The notes under the pieces are model-generated. The model had not been told where the DNA came from. It worked only from the letters and a program-made list of their open reading frames with translations, and did no database searches. A program made the translations under genes and the position numbers. From Gemmatimonadota bacterium (GTDB lineage: Bacteria; Gemmatimonadota; Gemmatimonadetes; Gemmatimonadales; GWC2-71-9), in the NCBI GenBank assembly GCA_003222135.1, contig QHUM01000057.1, positions 1 to 64,000 of the forward strand: DNA of 64,000 nt. Direction: 5' to 3'. The stretch's first letter is position 1; every line of letters begins with the position of its first letter. Shown one piece after another: positions 27,681 through 36,099 of this stretch.

Positions 27681-27978
27681 ACTGGTGTTCCTCGGGACGC
27701 GCGACCTCTTTTTCCGCTCGAAGCTCGCTCGAGTCGTCGCGGCCGCCGGGGCGGAGCTGACGCGTGACGAGTCCACCTGCGAGCTGGCCGTTCTCGAGAT
27801 CGAGCCCGCGGGGTCGACGGAGCGAATCAAGGCGTTCGTCGCCCGCGGGACGCCGGTCCTTGCCTACGGCTCGCACGTACGGGCCGATCTGCTGCGGACC
27901 GCTCGCGAGGCGGGGGCCGTGGCGGTGCCGAATTCGCAGGTGGAGGAACGGCTCCGGGGGCTGCTGGAAACGACATAG
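27673..27978 (+). CDS. Small receiver-like protein
   Basis: The product (101 residues) reads like a shortened response-regulator receiver fold (RLVFLGTRDLFFRSKLARVV, then alternating strands and helices, PVLAYGSHVRADLLRTAREAG), but I see no acidic pocket or phospho-acceptor Asp in the usual place, so it would be a pseudo-receiver. Coupled to the metallopeptidase gene. Its stop codon TAG is the first part of a perfect palindrome. Confidence 0.55.
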   Translation: MSRLVFLGTRDLFFRSKLARVVAAAGAELTRDESTCELAVLEIEPAGSTERIKAFVARGTPVLAYGSHVRADLLRTAREAGAVAVPNSQVEERLRGLLETT

Positions 27979-28001
27979 GGGCGCAGCATGCTGCGCCCCT
28001 A
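27976..28001. repeat. Perfect 26-base palindrome, copy A
   Basis: TAGGGGCGCAGCA followed at once by its reverse complement. It contains the stop codon of the receiver-like gene and lies between two convergent genes, where it could act as a two-way terminator, although no T-run follows. An identical copy extended by one base pair is at 32601-32628. Confidence 0.9.
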
Positions 28002-28014
28002 CAACTGCGACGTC

Positions 28015-28479
28015 CTACTTCGACGCGACCTGCACGTCGATGTGCCGCGGCTTCGCTTTTTCGACCTTCGGCAGCGTCACCGTCAGCACGCCGTGCTCGT
28101 ATGTCGCCTTGATGGCGTTGGCGTCGACCGTCGCGGGCAGCGTGAAGCTCCGCTCGAACGTGCCATAGGTCCGTTCGTAGCGGTGCACCCGCTCGGTGCG
28201 CTCTTCGGCGACCTGCTCCTTGCTCCCGTGAATCGTAAGGACGTTGTTCTCGAGCGAGATCTTCACGTTCTCCGGTTTCACGCCCGGCACCTCGGCCATG
28301 ATCCGAATGGAGTCGGGCTCCTCGAGGATGTCCACAGGCGGTACCCAGGACGCGCCTGCGCTGTCGCGGTACTGCCAGTCGAGGTTGCCGAACGCGTCGC
28401 TGAAGAGACGACCGATCCGGCGCTCGAGGGTGGTCCCGTCCAGCGCGGGCCCTCTCGAGTTAAGAGTCGTGACGAACAT
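28015..28479 (-). CDS. hsp20: Hsp20-family small heat-shock protein
   Basis: A holdase chaperone. The product (154 residues) carries the alpha-crystallin domain (about residues 48-140): PPVDILEEPDSIRIMAEVPG, the conserved GVLTVTLPKVEK ending and the LENNVLTIHG strand. I start at ATG 28479, seven bases after a perfect AGGAGGT ribosome-binding site; the longer open frame upstream lacks a site. The upstream region (28480-28656) shows no CIRCE element. Confidence 0.95.
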   Translation of the reverse strand: MFVTTLNSRGPALDGTTLERRIGRLFSDAFGNLDWQYRDSAGASWVPPVDILEEPDSIRIMAEVPGVKPENVKISLENNVLTIHGSKEQVAEERTERVHRYERTYGTFERSFTLPATVDANAIKATYEHGVLTVTLPKVEKAKPRHIDVQVASK

Positions 28480-28656
28480 AAGCAGACCTCCTATGAAGGA
28501 CGTGGTGCGGGACTGATTCCCCCCGGGCGCCGAGCAACCGGCGTGCCGCGGGATGGGGTCCGCGGTTTGCCGAGATGGCAAGCCGGCCTGCCGCGTTTGC
28601 GGTGGTTTGCCAGGATGACGGAGTTATCTTTCTCGCTCGTCTGCGCGAGGTAGTTC

Positions 28657-29766
28657 GTGAACCGGCATGTTCCCGTTTGGGTGGCCTTGGGCGTCTGGCT
28701 CGGGGGCGTCGCCGCCGGCGCCGCGCCCGGCTACCGCATCCTGGTGTCGAGCGAGTCCGGGGACATCGTCTCCCAGCTGACCTGGGACGGCGTCGCGCTC
28801 AAGACCGTGAAGGTCGTGCCGGTGGGCATCATGCCCGCCGACATTGACGGCCCGCACAACGTGACGGTCTCGCCGGACGGCAAATATTGGTACGTGACGA
28901 TCGCCCACGGCACGCCCTACGGCACCCTCTGGAAGATGGCGGTGGACGGGGACACCCTGGTCGGGAAGGCGCCGGTCGAGATGTTCCCCACCACGATCTC
29001 GCTCACTCCGGACGGCGAGCTCGCCTTCGTCGCGAACTCCGATTTCCACGGCGACCATCCGCGGATGAACGTGGTGTCGATCGTCTACACGCCGCGGATG
29101 ATCACGCTCACGAACCTTCCGGCGTGCGACATGCCGCACGGCGTGAAGGTGAACCACGCCGGGACGAAGGTCTACGTCACCTGCATGAACTCGGACGAGG
29201 TGCTGGAGATTGACCGCCCGTCCCTGGCGATCACGCGGCGCCACCGGACTGGCGAAGGAATGCTCCCGCAGGCCATGCCGATGAAGATGGGGCACGGCGG
29301 AGCGCAAGGGGCGGGAGCGATGGTGCACGACGCCTGTATGCCGACCTTCGTGTCGGTGTCGCCCGACGACGCGCGGTTGTACGTCGCCTGCAACCACAGC
29401 GACGAGCTGATGGTGCTGGACGCGCGGACGCTCGAGCTGATGAAGGCGATCCCGACGGGGCACGGTGCGTACAACGTCGAGCCGTCGCCCGACGGCAAGT
29501 GGGTGATCGCGACGAACAAGAAAGACCAGAGTGTCTCGCTCATCGACGCCGCCACGTTGACGGAAGTGGCGCGGATCCCGACGACCAAGCCGTTCCCGCA
29601 CGGTGTGGCGTATTCGCCCGACAGCCGGTACGCCTTCGTCTCGCAGGAGAGCAAGGGCGTGGATCCCGGCGCGGTGAACGTGATCGACCTGCAGACGAAG
29701 ACGCGTGTCGCGAGCATCCCCGTCCCGCTGCAGCCGACCGGGATCACGATCCTCGCCCGGCCGTGA
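28657..29766 (+). CDS. Exported YncE-like beta-propeller protein
   Basis: The product (369 residues) starts with a signal peptide (PVWVALGVWLGGVAAGAAP) and continues with repeated VSPDGKYWYV, LTPDGELAFVANS, SPDDARLYVACNHSDEL and PSPDGKWVIATNKKDQS blades, so it is a seven-bladed YVTN/YncE-type propeller in the periplasm. A His/Met-rich stretch (PMKMGHGGAQG region near residue 210) could bind metal, which is a guess. A TATCTT hexamer at 28625-28630 may be its -10. GTG start; operon with four following genes by overlap or near overlap. Confidence 0.85.
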   Translation: MNRHVPVWVALGVWLGGVAAGAAPGYRILVSSESGDIVSQLTWDGVALKTVKVVPVGIMPADIDGPHNVTVSPDGKYWYVTIAHGTPYGTLWKMAVDGDTLVGKAPVEMFPTTISLTPDGELAFVANSDFHGDHPRMNVVSIVYTPRMITLTNLPACDMPHGVKVNHAGTKVYVTCMNSDEVLEIDRPSLAITRRHRTGEGMLPQAMPMKMGHGGAQGAGAMVHDACMPTFVSVSPDDARLYVACNHSDELMVLDARTLELMKAIPTGHGAYNVEPSPDGKWVIATNKKDQSVSLIDAATLTEVARIPTTKPFPHGVAYSPDSRYAFVSQESKGVDPGAVNVIDLQTKTRVASIPVPLQPTGITILARP

Positions 29767-30041
29767 CGCACACGACCACCGTCGCGCTGCCGCCGGCTGC
29801 GGTGCTCGAGGCGGCGCAGCGCTTCTTCGCCGAGCGGGTCCCGAGCGCCGCCGCCTTCGTGGAGCAGGCAGGCCCGGGGTACCTGGTGCTGCGCGGGCAG
29901 GGGGGGGAAGAGGTAGTGTTCAGCGCACGGGCGGATGCGGGCGGCAAGACGCAGGTGCGCGCGTCGACGCTGTTTTTCGACCAGGCGGTCGACCGCTTTC
30001 TTTCGACGCTGCCGCTCGAGGCCGGAGTCCACGTTGCATGA
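29763..30041 (+). CDS. Unknown protein, 92 residues
   Basis: A small soluble protein read from GTG 29763, which overlaps the propeller stop by GTGA. Helix-rich N-terminal half (VLEAAQRFFAERVPSAAAFVEQ) and strand-rich second half. No family recognised. Coupled to the ubiquitin-like gene by an ATGA. Confidence 0.65.
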   Translation: MTHTTTVALPPAAVLEAAQRFFAERVPSAAAFVEQAGPGYLVLRGQGGEEVVFSARADAGGKTQVRASTLFFDQAVDRFLSTLPLEAGVHVA

Positions 30042-30313
30042 CCGCGGTCGAGACGCGGCTCCCGGTGCGGGTCATGGTGACCGACGTGTGGGATCAGGTG
30101 TCGTTCGTCGTGTCGCCCACGACCACGGTCGCGGAGTTGAAGCGGCGGGCGCTCACCCAGGCGCTGAAGCGCCGCACCGTCTCCGACCAGGACTACGTGG
30201 TGAAATTCCAAGGGGCTCGGGTGCTGGACGAAACGACCACGCTCGCTGCATTGGGGGTCGCTCCGAACTCCACGCTCATCGTCCTTCCCGCGCGTCGCCA
30301 GCCCGTGCGATGA
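30038..30313 (+). CDS. Ubiquitin-like beta-grasp protein, 91 residues
   Basis: The product has a ubiquitin-like order of elements: a beta-hairpin (VRVMVTDVWDQVSFVV), a helix opening with TTTVAELKRRALTQAL, a strand with YVVKFQGARVLDETTT, and LAALGVAPNSTLIVL, matching the K-x-hole, G-x-x-L-x-D and L-x-x-L-G-I-x-x-x-S-T-L pattern of ubiquitin. The C-terminus ends in Arg/Gln/Pro/Val/Arg, not Gly-Gly, so classic conjugation is unlikely; EsaB/YukD-like or scaffold roles are possible. Function unknown. Confidence 0.65.
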   Translation: MTAVETRLPVRVMVTDVWDQVSFVVSPTTTVAELKRRALTQALKRRTVSDQDYVVKFQGARVLDETTTLAALGVAPNSTLIVLPARRQPVR

Positions 30314-30576
30314 GGTCGCTGAGCCGGGCACTCGCGCTACTCGCCGTCGGCTTTCTCTCACTCGACGCGCTGCTGTTTCTGTACTCGGGTCTCAGCCTCG
30401 GGCGGCCGGGCTTGGTCGCGAGCGGCGTCGCCTGTGCCCTGGTCGCGGTGCTGGTCGGCCTCAGCTGGCGCCGTTACCGTCGTGCCATCGCCGAGCTCGA
30501 GCAGGCGCGGCGCGACATGCGGGCGGAAGTGGAGTCGATCCGCGAGTTGTTGCGAGGCAAGGGGCTACATAACTGA
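30310..30576 (+). CDS. Small membrane protein with coiled coil, 88 residues
   Basis: Two hydrophobic segments (about residues 6-27 and 35-52) are followed by a charged helix with a coiled-coil look (AIAELEQARRDMRAEVESIREL). ATG overlaps the ubiquitin-like gene's stop. No family recognised; by position it may anchor partners of the small cluster to the inner membrane. Confidence 0.65.
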   Translation: MRSLSRALALLAVGFLSLDALLFLYSGLSLGRPGLVASGVACALVAVLVGLSWRRYRRAIAELEQARRDMRAEVESIRELLRGKGLHN

Positions 30577-30577
30577 G

Positions 30578-31480
30578 TTGCCCGTTCCTGTCTTCTTCCA
30601 CCCCGCTTGCCAGCGTCACAACCCCGGGCCGGGACATCCGGAGCGCCCCGAGCGCATCGTGGCGGTACTGGACACGCTGCGCGCGGCGGACATGGCCTCG
30701 AGCGTCGAGTGGTGCGAGGCGCGGCCGGCGAGCCGGGCGGCGCTCGAGCGGGTCCACTCGGCGCGCTACCTCGACACCCTCGAGCGGGTGGCCGGTCACG
30801 GCGGCGGGATGCTCGATGCCGACACGGTGATGAGCGCCGACAGCTGGGAGGCGGCCGTGGCCGCGGCCGGCGTGGCCATCGGCGCCGTGGAGCGGGCGGT
30901 CGCGACCGGCTCGGCTTTCGCGGCCGCCCGTCCGCCCGGGCATCACGCACTCGCGGCGCACGCGATGGGGTTCTGTCTGATCAACAACGTCGTCGTGGCC
31001 GCGCGACAGGCCCAGCAGCTCGACAAGCCCCGCGTCCTCATCGTGGACTGGGATGTGCATCATGGCAACGGCACCCAGGCGCTGGTCGAGCGCGATCCGT
31101 CGATCCGCTACGTTTCGATGCACCAGTATCCCTGGTATCCGGGCACGGGTGGGGCGGACGAGCGCGGCGTGGGCAACGTGTTCAACGTTCCCCGCCCGCC
31201 GGGGCTGCCGCGCGAAGTGTACGTGCGCGATCTGCTCGCCGCCGTGGACGCGGCGCTCGTGGGCTGGCCGCCCGACCTGCTCCTCGTGTCCGCGGGGTTC
31301 GACTCGCTCGCCGGCGATCCGCTGGGCGGCTTCACGCTCGAGCCCGACGACATGGCACGCTGGACCACCACGTGGCGCGAGCGAGTCGCGCCCGCGCCGG
31401 TGGTGGGCGTGCTCGAGGGCGGCTACCGCCTCGACCTCCTCGCGGCGGGTGCCCGCGCGCACGTGCGCGCGCTTGCCTGA
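30578..31480 (+). CDS. HDAC-like deacetylase
   Basis: Zinc hydrolase of the histone deacetylase / acetylpolyamine amidohydrolase / AcuC family (arginase fold). The product (300 residues from TTG 30578, one base after the previous stop) shows GHPERPERI, the catalytic His pair RPPGHHA, the zinc-site DWDVHHGNG (Asp and His) and SAGFDSLAGDPLGG. The substrate is not known; a polyamine target fits the arginine decarboxylase gene at 36470, but a lysine-acetyl target is equally possible. Confidence 0.88.
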   Translation: MPVPVFFHPACQRHNPGPGHPERPERIVAVLDTLRAADMASSVEWCEARPASRAALERVHSARYLDTLERVAGHGGGMLDADTVMSADSWEAAVAAAGVAIGAVERAVATGSAFAAARPPGHHALAAHAMGFCLINNVVVAARQAQQLDKPRVLIVDWDVHHGNGTQALVERDPSIRYVSMHQYPWYPGTGGADERGVGNVFNVPRPPGLPREVYVRDLLAAVDAALVGWPPDLLLVSAGFDSLAGDPLGGFTLEPDDMARWTTTWRERVAPAPVVGVLEGGYRLDLLAAGARAHVRALA

Positions 31481-31540
31481 CGCGGGCGGCCCCTTCGATA
31501 CTTCACGCGGGCGCCGGGCCGCGATCCCGCGCCGGAGGAC

Positions 31541-32584
31541 ATGATGCCCCTGCACCTCGCCACCGAAGTCGTCACGCTCAAGACCAAGCATCCGTTCGTC
31601 ATCGCCCGCGGCGGCGGAGACGACTACCGCGTCGTGTGGGTCCGATTGACCGACGCGGACGGCGCGGAGGGATGGGGTGAAGCAGATCCGTCGAAATACT
31701 ACGGCGAGACCGCGGACACGGTCCTCGCCGTCCTCCAGAAGCTCGAGCCGCATCTCCCCAAGGACGCGTTCGAGCTGGAAGCGGCGGAGGCGCGCTTCGC
31801 GCAAGTCGTGCCGAAGAACGGCGCGGCCCGCGCGGCGCTCTCGGCGGCCCTGCACGACCTGTTCGGGAAGCGACTGGGCCAGCCGCTGTGGCGGCTCTGG
31901 GGCCTCGATCCGGCGAAGGCGCCCTACTCTTCCTTTACCATCGGGATCGATACCGCGGAGCAGATCCGCCTCAAGGTAGCCGAGGCCGCCGCGTATCCGA
32001 TCCTCAAGATCAAGCTCGGGACCGACCACGACGAGGACATTCTGCGCACGATCCGGGACGCAACCGACAAGCCCATCCGGGTCGACGCGAACGCGGGCTG
32101 GACGCGGGAGCGGGCGATCGCGCTGCTTCCCGTCCTGAAGGAGTACGGGGTCGAATTCGTCGAGCAGCCGTTGCCCCCCGACGACCTCGAGGGGATCGCG
32201 GCCGTACGCCGTCGCGGCGTTCTCCCGGTCGTGGTGGACGAGAGCTGCCTCGTCGCAGCCGATATCCCGCGGGTGGCGGCGGCGGCCGACGGCATCAACA
32301 TCAAGCTCGCCAAGTGCGGCTCGCTGCGGGAGGCGCTCCGGATGATCGCGACTGCTCGAGCGCACAGCATGCTCGTGATGGTCGGATGCATGATCGAGTC
32401 CTCGCTCGGCATCACCGCGGCGGCCCACTTCACGCCGCTGGTCGACGCCGCGGATCTGGACGGCGCGGCGCTGACGGCGAACGACCCGTTCATCGGCGCC
32501 ACGATCGACGGCGGCAAGATCCGACTCCCCACCGGACCGGGGCTGGGTGTCCGGCGGCGCTCGCAGGATGGCCGGCCTGGTTGA
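31541..32584 (+). CDS. Dipeptide epimerase, enolase superfamily
   Basis: Likely L-Ala-D/L-Glu epimerase, recycling murein peptides. The product (347 residues) has a KIKLGTD catalytic Lys, metal ligands in VDANAGW, EFVEQP and VVDESC, and the second catalytic Lys in NIKLAKCGS. ATG at 31541 (or 31544), after CGGAGGA. A weak promoter TTGCCT (31473-31478), 18 bases, GATACT is visible. The link with peptidoglycan-recycling genes at 40561-43909 is functional rather than operonic. Confidence 0.87.
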   Translation: MMPLHLATEVVTLKTKHPFVIARGGGDDYRVVWVRLTDADGAEGWGEADPSKYYGETADTVLAVLQKLEPHLPKDAFELEAAEARFAQVVPKNGAARAALSAALHDLFGKRLGQPLWRLWGLDPAKAPYSSFTIGIDTAEQIRLKVAEAAAYPILKIKLGTDHDEDILRTIRDATDKPIRVDANAGWTRERAIALLPVLKEYGVEFVEQPLPPDDLEGIAAVRRRGVLPVVVDESCLVAADIPRVAAAADGINIKLAKCGSLREALRMIATARAHSMLVMVGCMIESSLGITAAAHFTPLVDAADLDGAALTANDPFIGATIDGGKIRLPTGPGLGVRRRSQDGRPG

Positions 32585-32600
32585 CGCCGGTGGCGCTGGT

Positions 32601-32628
32601 GTAGGGGCGCAGCATGCTGCGCCCCTAC
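32601..32628. repeat. Perfect 28-base palindrome, copy B
   Basis: GTAGGGGCGCAGCA followed by its exact reverse complement; the inner 26 bases equal the element at 27976-28001. It lies 16 bases after the epimerase stop. Confidence 0.9.
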
Positions 32629-32632
32629 TCGC

Positions 32633-32695
32633 GGCTCGGCGTCTGCCGCTGAAAGCGGCTTCAGCCGTAGGCGCCGAGCCGCGGCTTCAGCCGCG
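32633..32695. repeat. Compound stem-loop repeat, variant C
   Basis: GGCTCGGCG (32633-32641) pairs with CGCCGAGCC (32672-32680), enclosing GCCGCT-GAA-AGCGGC (32645-32659); the terminal hairpin CGCGGCT-TC-AGCCGCG (32680-32695) follows. The plan matches the repeats at 21633 and 37768, including the shared CTCGGC/GCCGAG pairing and the CT-nn-AG hairpin tip. Confidence 0.65.
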
Positions 32696-32705
32696 CCACG
32701 CCGAC

Positions 32706-34922
32706 GTGGTCCTCCCGGTACCCGTTCCTCGGAGCTACACGTACCTGATTCCTGCCGAGCTGGCGGAGCGCGTCGTGCCGGGGTCACGTGTGGTGGTGCC
32801 GGTGCAACGACGGCAGGTGGTGGGCCTGGTCGTCGCAGTCGACGTCCCCGCGCCCGACGTTCCGGCAAAGCCGATCGCCGCCGCTCCCGACGGAGAGCCC
32901 GCGTTGAGCGCTGCGCTGATCGAGCTCGGCCGCTGGATCGGCTCGTACTACGGCGCGCCGCTCGGCCTCGCGCTACGGGCGCTGCTCCCGGGGGCGCTGT
33001 GGAGCGTGCGGCGTCCGGCCGGGCCTCCGGAGCAGGCGGAGCGCGTGATCGGGTTGACGCAGGCGCTCCCCTCGCTGCTCGAGCGCGAGCGGGCGTTCCG
33101 GCGCGCGCCCCAGCGGCGCGTGGGCTACGAGGCGCTCGAGGCGCTGGGCGGCTCGGCGCCGCTCCGCCACCTCCTGGACCGCCTCGGCCTCTCCCGGGCC
33201 GTGCTCGACGGCCTGGTGAAGCAGCGGCTCGCCCGCTATACCGACGTACCGCGCGCGCGCGACCCGTTCGCCGACCTCTCCTCGCCACCCCCGCCCGCGC
33301 TGACGGAGGCACAGCTGGGGGTCGTGAGCGGGATCGCCGGGACGCCCGCCGACATTCCCATACTGATTCACGGGGTCACGGGTTCGGGCAAGACGCTCGT
33401 CTATCTCGAGTTGCTGCGCGGCGTCGTGGCGTCGGGGCAGGGCGCGATCCTCCTCGTTCCCGAGATCGCGCTCACGCCCCAGACCGTGGCCCGGGTGCGG
33501 GGCGTGTTCGGCGACCAGGTGGCGGTGCTCCATTCGGGGCTCTCGGACGGCGAGCGTGCCGACGCGTGGCGGGCGTTGCGGCGCGGCGAGCGCCGGGTGG
33601 CTGTGGGGCCACGGTCCGCGGTGTTCGCTCCGGTGCAACGGCTCGCCGCCATCGTGGTCGACGAAGAGCATGAGGCGAGCTACAAACAGGGGACGGTGCC
33701 GCGCTACCACGCCCGCGACGTGGCCCTGACGCGGGCCCGGCTCGAGGGTGCGCGGGTCATCCTCGGCAGCGCCACGCCCTCGCTCGAGACGCTGCAGCTC
33801 GCCAGGACCGGCCGGGTGTGCACGTTCACGCTGCCCGAGCGGATCGGCGCGCGGCCGCTTCCTCCGGTCGACGTGATTGACCTGCGGAGCGCGCCCCGCG
33901 TGGCCGAGGCCCGCGGGATCCCTTGGACCGAGCCGCTCGATCACGCGGTGCGGGGGGCGCTCGCCCGCTCCGAGCAGGTCATCTTGCTCCTGAACCGCCG
34001 CGGCTTCGCGACCTACCTGCAGTGCCCCGCGTGCGGAGACGTGCGCGATTGCCCGCACTGTGCCATCACCCTCACGGTCCACCAGACGCCGCGGGCACTG
34101 CGCTGTCACTACTGTGGGCACGAGGAGCCGATTCCGGCGGCGTGCCGGGTGTGCGGCAAGGAGATCCAGCGGATGCGCGGGCTCGGTACCCAACAGCTCG
34201 AGCACTTCGTGAGCCGGCGGTTCCCTGAGGCCCGGATCGCCCGCATGGATCTCGACACCACGAGCACCAAGTGGGCGCATCATCGCATCCTCGAGCGCAT
34301 GGCCCAGGGCAAGCTCGACATCCTGCTTGGGACCCAAATGATCGCGAAGGGGCTGGATTTCCCCAACGTGACGGTGGTGGGTGTGGTGGACGCCGACACC
34401 GGCCTCCATCTGCCCGACTTCCGCGCCGGTGAGCGCACGTTTCAGCTCGTGGCACAAGTGGCGGGGCGGGCGGGCCGGGGGCCCAAGGGCGGGCGGGTGT
34501 TCGTCCAGACGCGCGCGCCCGACCACCCCGCGATTCGGGCAGCCGCGGCTCACTCAGTGGCCGCCTTCGCGGCTGCCGAGCTGCCGCTGCGCGCGCCGCC
34601 CAACCCTGCCTACCCGCCGCACGTCGGACTGGCGCGGTTCGTCGCGGTCCACGAGGACGAGCGCCTGGCCCAGGAAGCGGCGGAGGGCGTCGCGGCGTGG
34701 CTCAGGCGCGCGAACACGGAGCGCCTCGGCGGCGCGCTCACCGTGCTGGGACCGGCGCCGTGCCCGATCATGCGGCTCAAGGGGCGCTGGCGCTGGCACG
34801 TGCTCATCAAGTCGCCGGAAGCACGGCCGATCGGTCGGGTGGTGCGCGCGTGGGGGCGGGGGAGAGGAGTGGCCGCGCGCGGCACCGTCGTCGTGGACCG
34901 GGATCCCGTTTCATTGCTGTGA
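32706..34922 (+). CDS. priA: Primosomal replication protein N' (PriA helicase)
   Basis: PriA reloads the replisome at stalled forks. I start at GTG 32706 (738 residues, VVLPVPVPRSYTYLIP, the normal PriA N-terminus); the longer frame runs back through two repeats. Walker A HGVTGSGKT, DEEHEASYKQ, GSATPSLE, two zinc-cluster CxxC pairs (CPACGDVRDCPHC, CHYCGHEE...CRVCG) and LLGTQMIAKGLDFPNV are all present. Confidence 0.95.
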   Translation: MVLPVPVPRSYTYLIPAELAERVVPGSRVVVPVQRRQVVGLVVAVDVPAPDVPAKPIAAAPDGEPALSAALIELGRWIGSYYGAPLGLALRALLPGALWSVRRPAGPPEQAERVIGLTQALPSLLERERAFRRAPQRRVGYEALEALGGSAPLRHLLDRLGLSRAVLDGLVKQRLARYTDVPRARDPFADLSSPPPPALTEAQLGVVSGIAGTPADIPILIHGVTGSGKTLVYLELLRGVVASGQGAILLVPEIALTPQTVARVRGVFGDQVAVLHSGLSDGERADAWRALRRGERRVAVGPRSAVFAPVQRLAAIVVDEEHEASYKQGTVPRYHARDVALTRARLEGARVILGSATPSLETLQLARTGRVCTFTLPERIGARPLPPVDVIDLRSAPRVAEARGIPWTEPLDHAVRGALARSEQVILLLNRRGFATYLQCPACGDVRDCPHCAITLTVHQTPRALRCHYCGHEEPIPAACRVCGKEIQRMRGLGTQQLEHFVSRRFPEARIARMDLDTTSTKWAHHRILERMAQGKLDILLGTQMIAKGLDFPNVTVVGVVDADTGLHLPDFRAGERTFQLVAQVAGRAGRGPKGGRVFVQTRAPDHPAIRAAAAHSVAAFAAAELPLRAPPNPAYPPHVGLARFVAVHEDERLAQEAAEGVAAWLRRANTERLGGALTVLGPAPCPIMRLKGRWRWHVLIKSPEARPIGRVVRAWGRGRGVAARGTVVVDRDPVSLL

Positions 34923-34932
34923 CACCCGACGG

Positions 34933-34962
34933 TTGCGTGAGGCGATTCGTGGCGGGTATTAT
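34933..34962 (+). promoter_or_regulatory. Candidate promoter of the ornithine-cyclodeaminase-like gene
   Basis: TTGCGT (34933-34938) and TATTAT (34957-34962) are 18 bases apart. The start of transcription should fall within about 3 bases of the GTG at 34972, so the message would be leaderless. Confidence 0.5.
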
Positions 34963-34971
34963 GACCCTCCT

Positions 34972-36099
34972 GTGACCGCTCGCCCGCGCTTCCAGTATCG
35001 CCCGCCGAACTTCGACGCGCCGCCGCTCGCGGGTGCGCCGGACGCGCGCTTCGAGCCCGCCCCGGCCGACGGCGTGCTCCCGGACGGTTTTTTCTCCACC
35101 ACCAATCTCCCCACCTACGTGCACACTGGAGGCTCGTGGCGCAGGCCCCGCCTGCCGCGCATGGACTGCGTCATCGTGCTCCACCCGAAGCTGGACCTCG
35201 TCGTCACCGAGCCACGTCGCGTGAAGCAGGGCCAGCTCGTGGCCGTCGGCACCGCCGAGGACGGCAGCCAGGGCATTTTCGTGCATTCCGAAGGCTTCCT
35301 CGGCGGGGGCCACAGTGCGAACGAATTCGGCTTCATGCAGACCGCCGTGTCGCGCGAGCGCCCGGTGGACTATGCCGTGCTGGCGCAGCTGCTCGGCGAG
35401 GAGAAGCAGCGCGGGGGGAAGATCCTGTGGGTGGTGGGGCCGGCGCTGGTGCACGCCCGGGCGCGTGAGGACATGGTCTGGTTCGTCCAGAACGGGTATG
35501 TCCAGGCGTTCCTGGGCGGAAACGCCGTGGCCGTGCACGACCTCGAGGCGGCGATCTTCGGCACGACGCTCGGCATGTCCAGCTCGGGCGAGGGGGTGGA
35601 GGGGGGCCACGCCCTCCACATGCGCGCCATCAACGCGATCCGCCGCGTGGGCGGCATCAGCTCCGCCGTGCAGCAGGGGATCGTCACCGCGGGGATCATG
35701 CACGCGCTGGTGACGCAGGGCGTGCCGTTCGTGCTCGCCGGCTCGATCCGCGACGACGGGCCGCTCCCCGAGGTCCTGACCGACACCCTGGCGGCGCAAG
35801 ACGCGATGCGGCAGTGCACGGCCCAGGCGACGTTCGCCGTGTTCGTCGCCACGGCGCTGCATGCGATCGCGGTGGGCAACATGCTGCCGGCGTTCGTCGA
35901 TGCACCCACGCCTGACGAGTTGCGTCCGCTCACCACGATCTGCGTCGACCAGACCGAGTTCGTCGTGAACAAGCTGCGCGACCGCGGCACGCATCAGGCA
36001 TACGGGGTCGTGACGAACGCCCAGGACTTCATGCACGTGTTGCGGTTTTACGTGGAACGATGGGAGCAGGCACAGGCGCCGGCGACCATCCTCCGGTAG
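34972..36099 (+). CDS. AgrE/ArgE C-domain-like ornithine cyclodeaminase family protein
   Basis: The product (375 residues, GTG start) resembles the LOR/SDH-conserved-region family, known from archaeal ornithine cyclodeaminase and the C-terminal half of cyanobacterial AgrE, which converts ornithine to proline with NAD. Typical segments are GFFSTTNLPTYV, the N-terminal MDCVIVL part, then KILWVVGPALVHA, GNAVAVHDLEAAIFGTTLGM and VGGISSAVQQGIV. The nearby arginine decarboxylase supports a role in arginine/ornithine use. The family name is recalled, not searched. Confidence 0.75.
   Translation: MTARPRFQYRPPNFDAPPLAGAPDARFEPAPADGVLPDGFFSTTNLPTYVHTGGSWRRPRLPRMDCVIVLHPKLDLVVTEPRRVKQGQLVAVGTAEDGSQGIFVHSEGFLGGGHSANEFGFMQTAVSRERPVDYAVLAQLLGEEKQRGGKILWVVGPALVHARAREDMVWFVQNGYVQAFLGGNAVAVHDLEAAIFGTTLGMSSSGEGVEGGHALHMRAINAIRRVGGISSAVQQGIVTAGIMHALVTQGVPFVLAGSIRDDGPLPEVLTDTLAAQDAMRQCTAQATFAVFVATALHAIAVGNMLPAFVDAPTPDELRPLTTICVDQTEFVVNKLRDRGTHQAYGVVTNAQDFMHVLRFYVERWEQAQAPATILR

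Noticed and set aside
25551..27830. 759-codon minus-strand open frame across glyS
   Set aside because: Antisense to an unmistakable synthetase; the sequence is low in information and even contains the translated NPQSAIR repeat.
28480..28656. CIRCE or other heat-shock operator before hsp20
   Set aside because: No TTAGCACTC/GAGTGCTAA-type inverted repeat; only GGTTTGCC direct repeats of unclear meaning.
30461..32428. 655-codon minus-strand open frame over the deacetylase and epimerase genes
   Set aside because: Antisense shadow; plus-strand genes show catalytic motifs.
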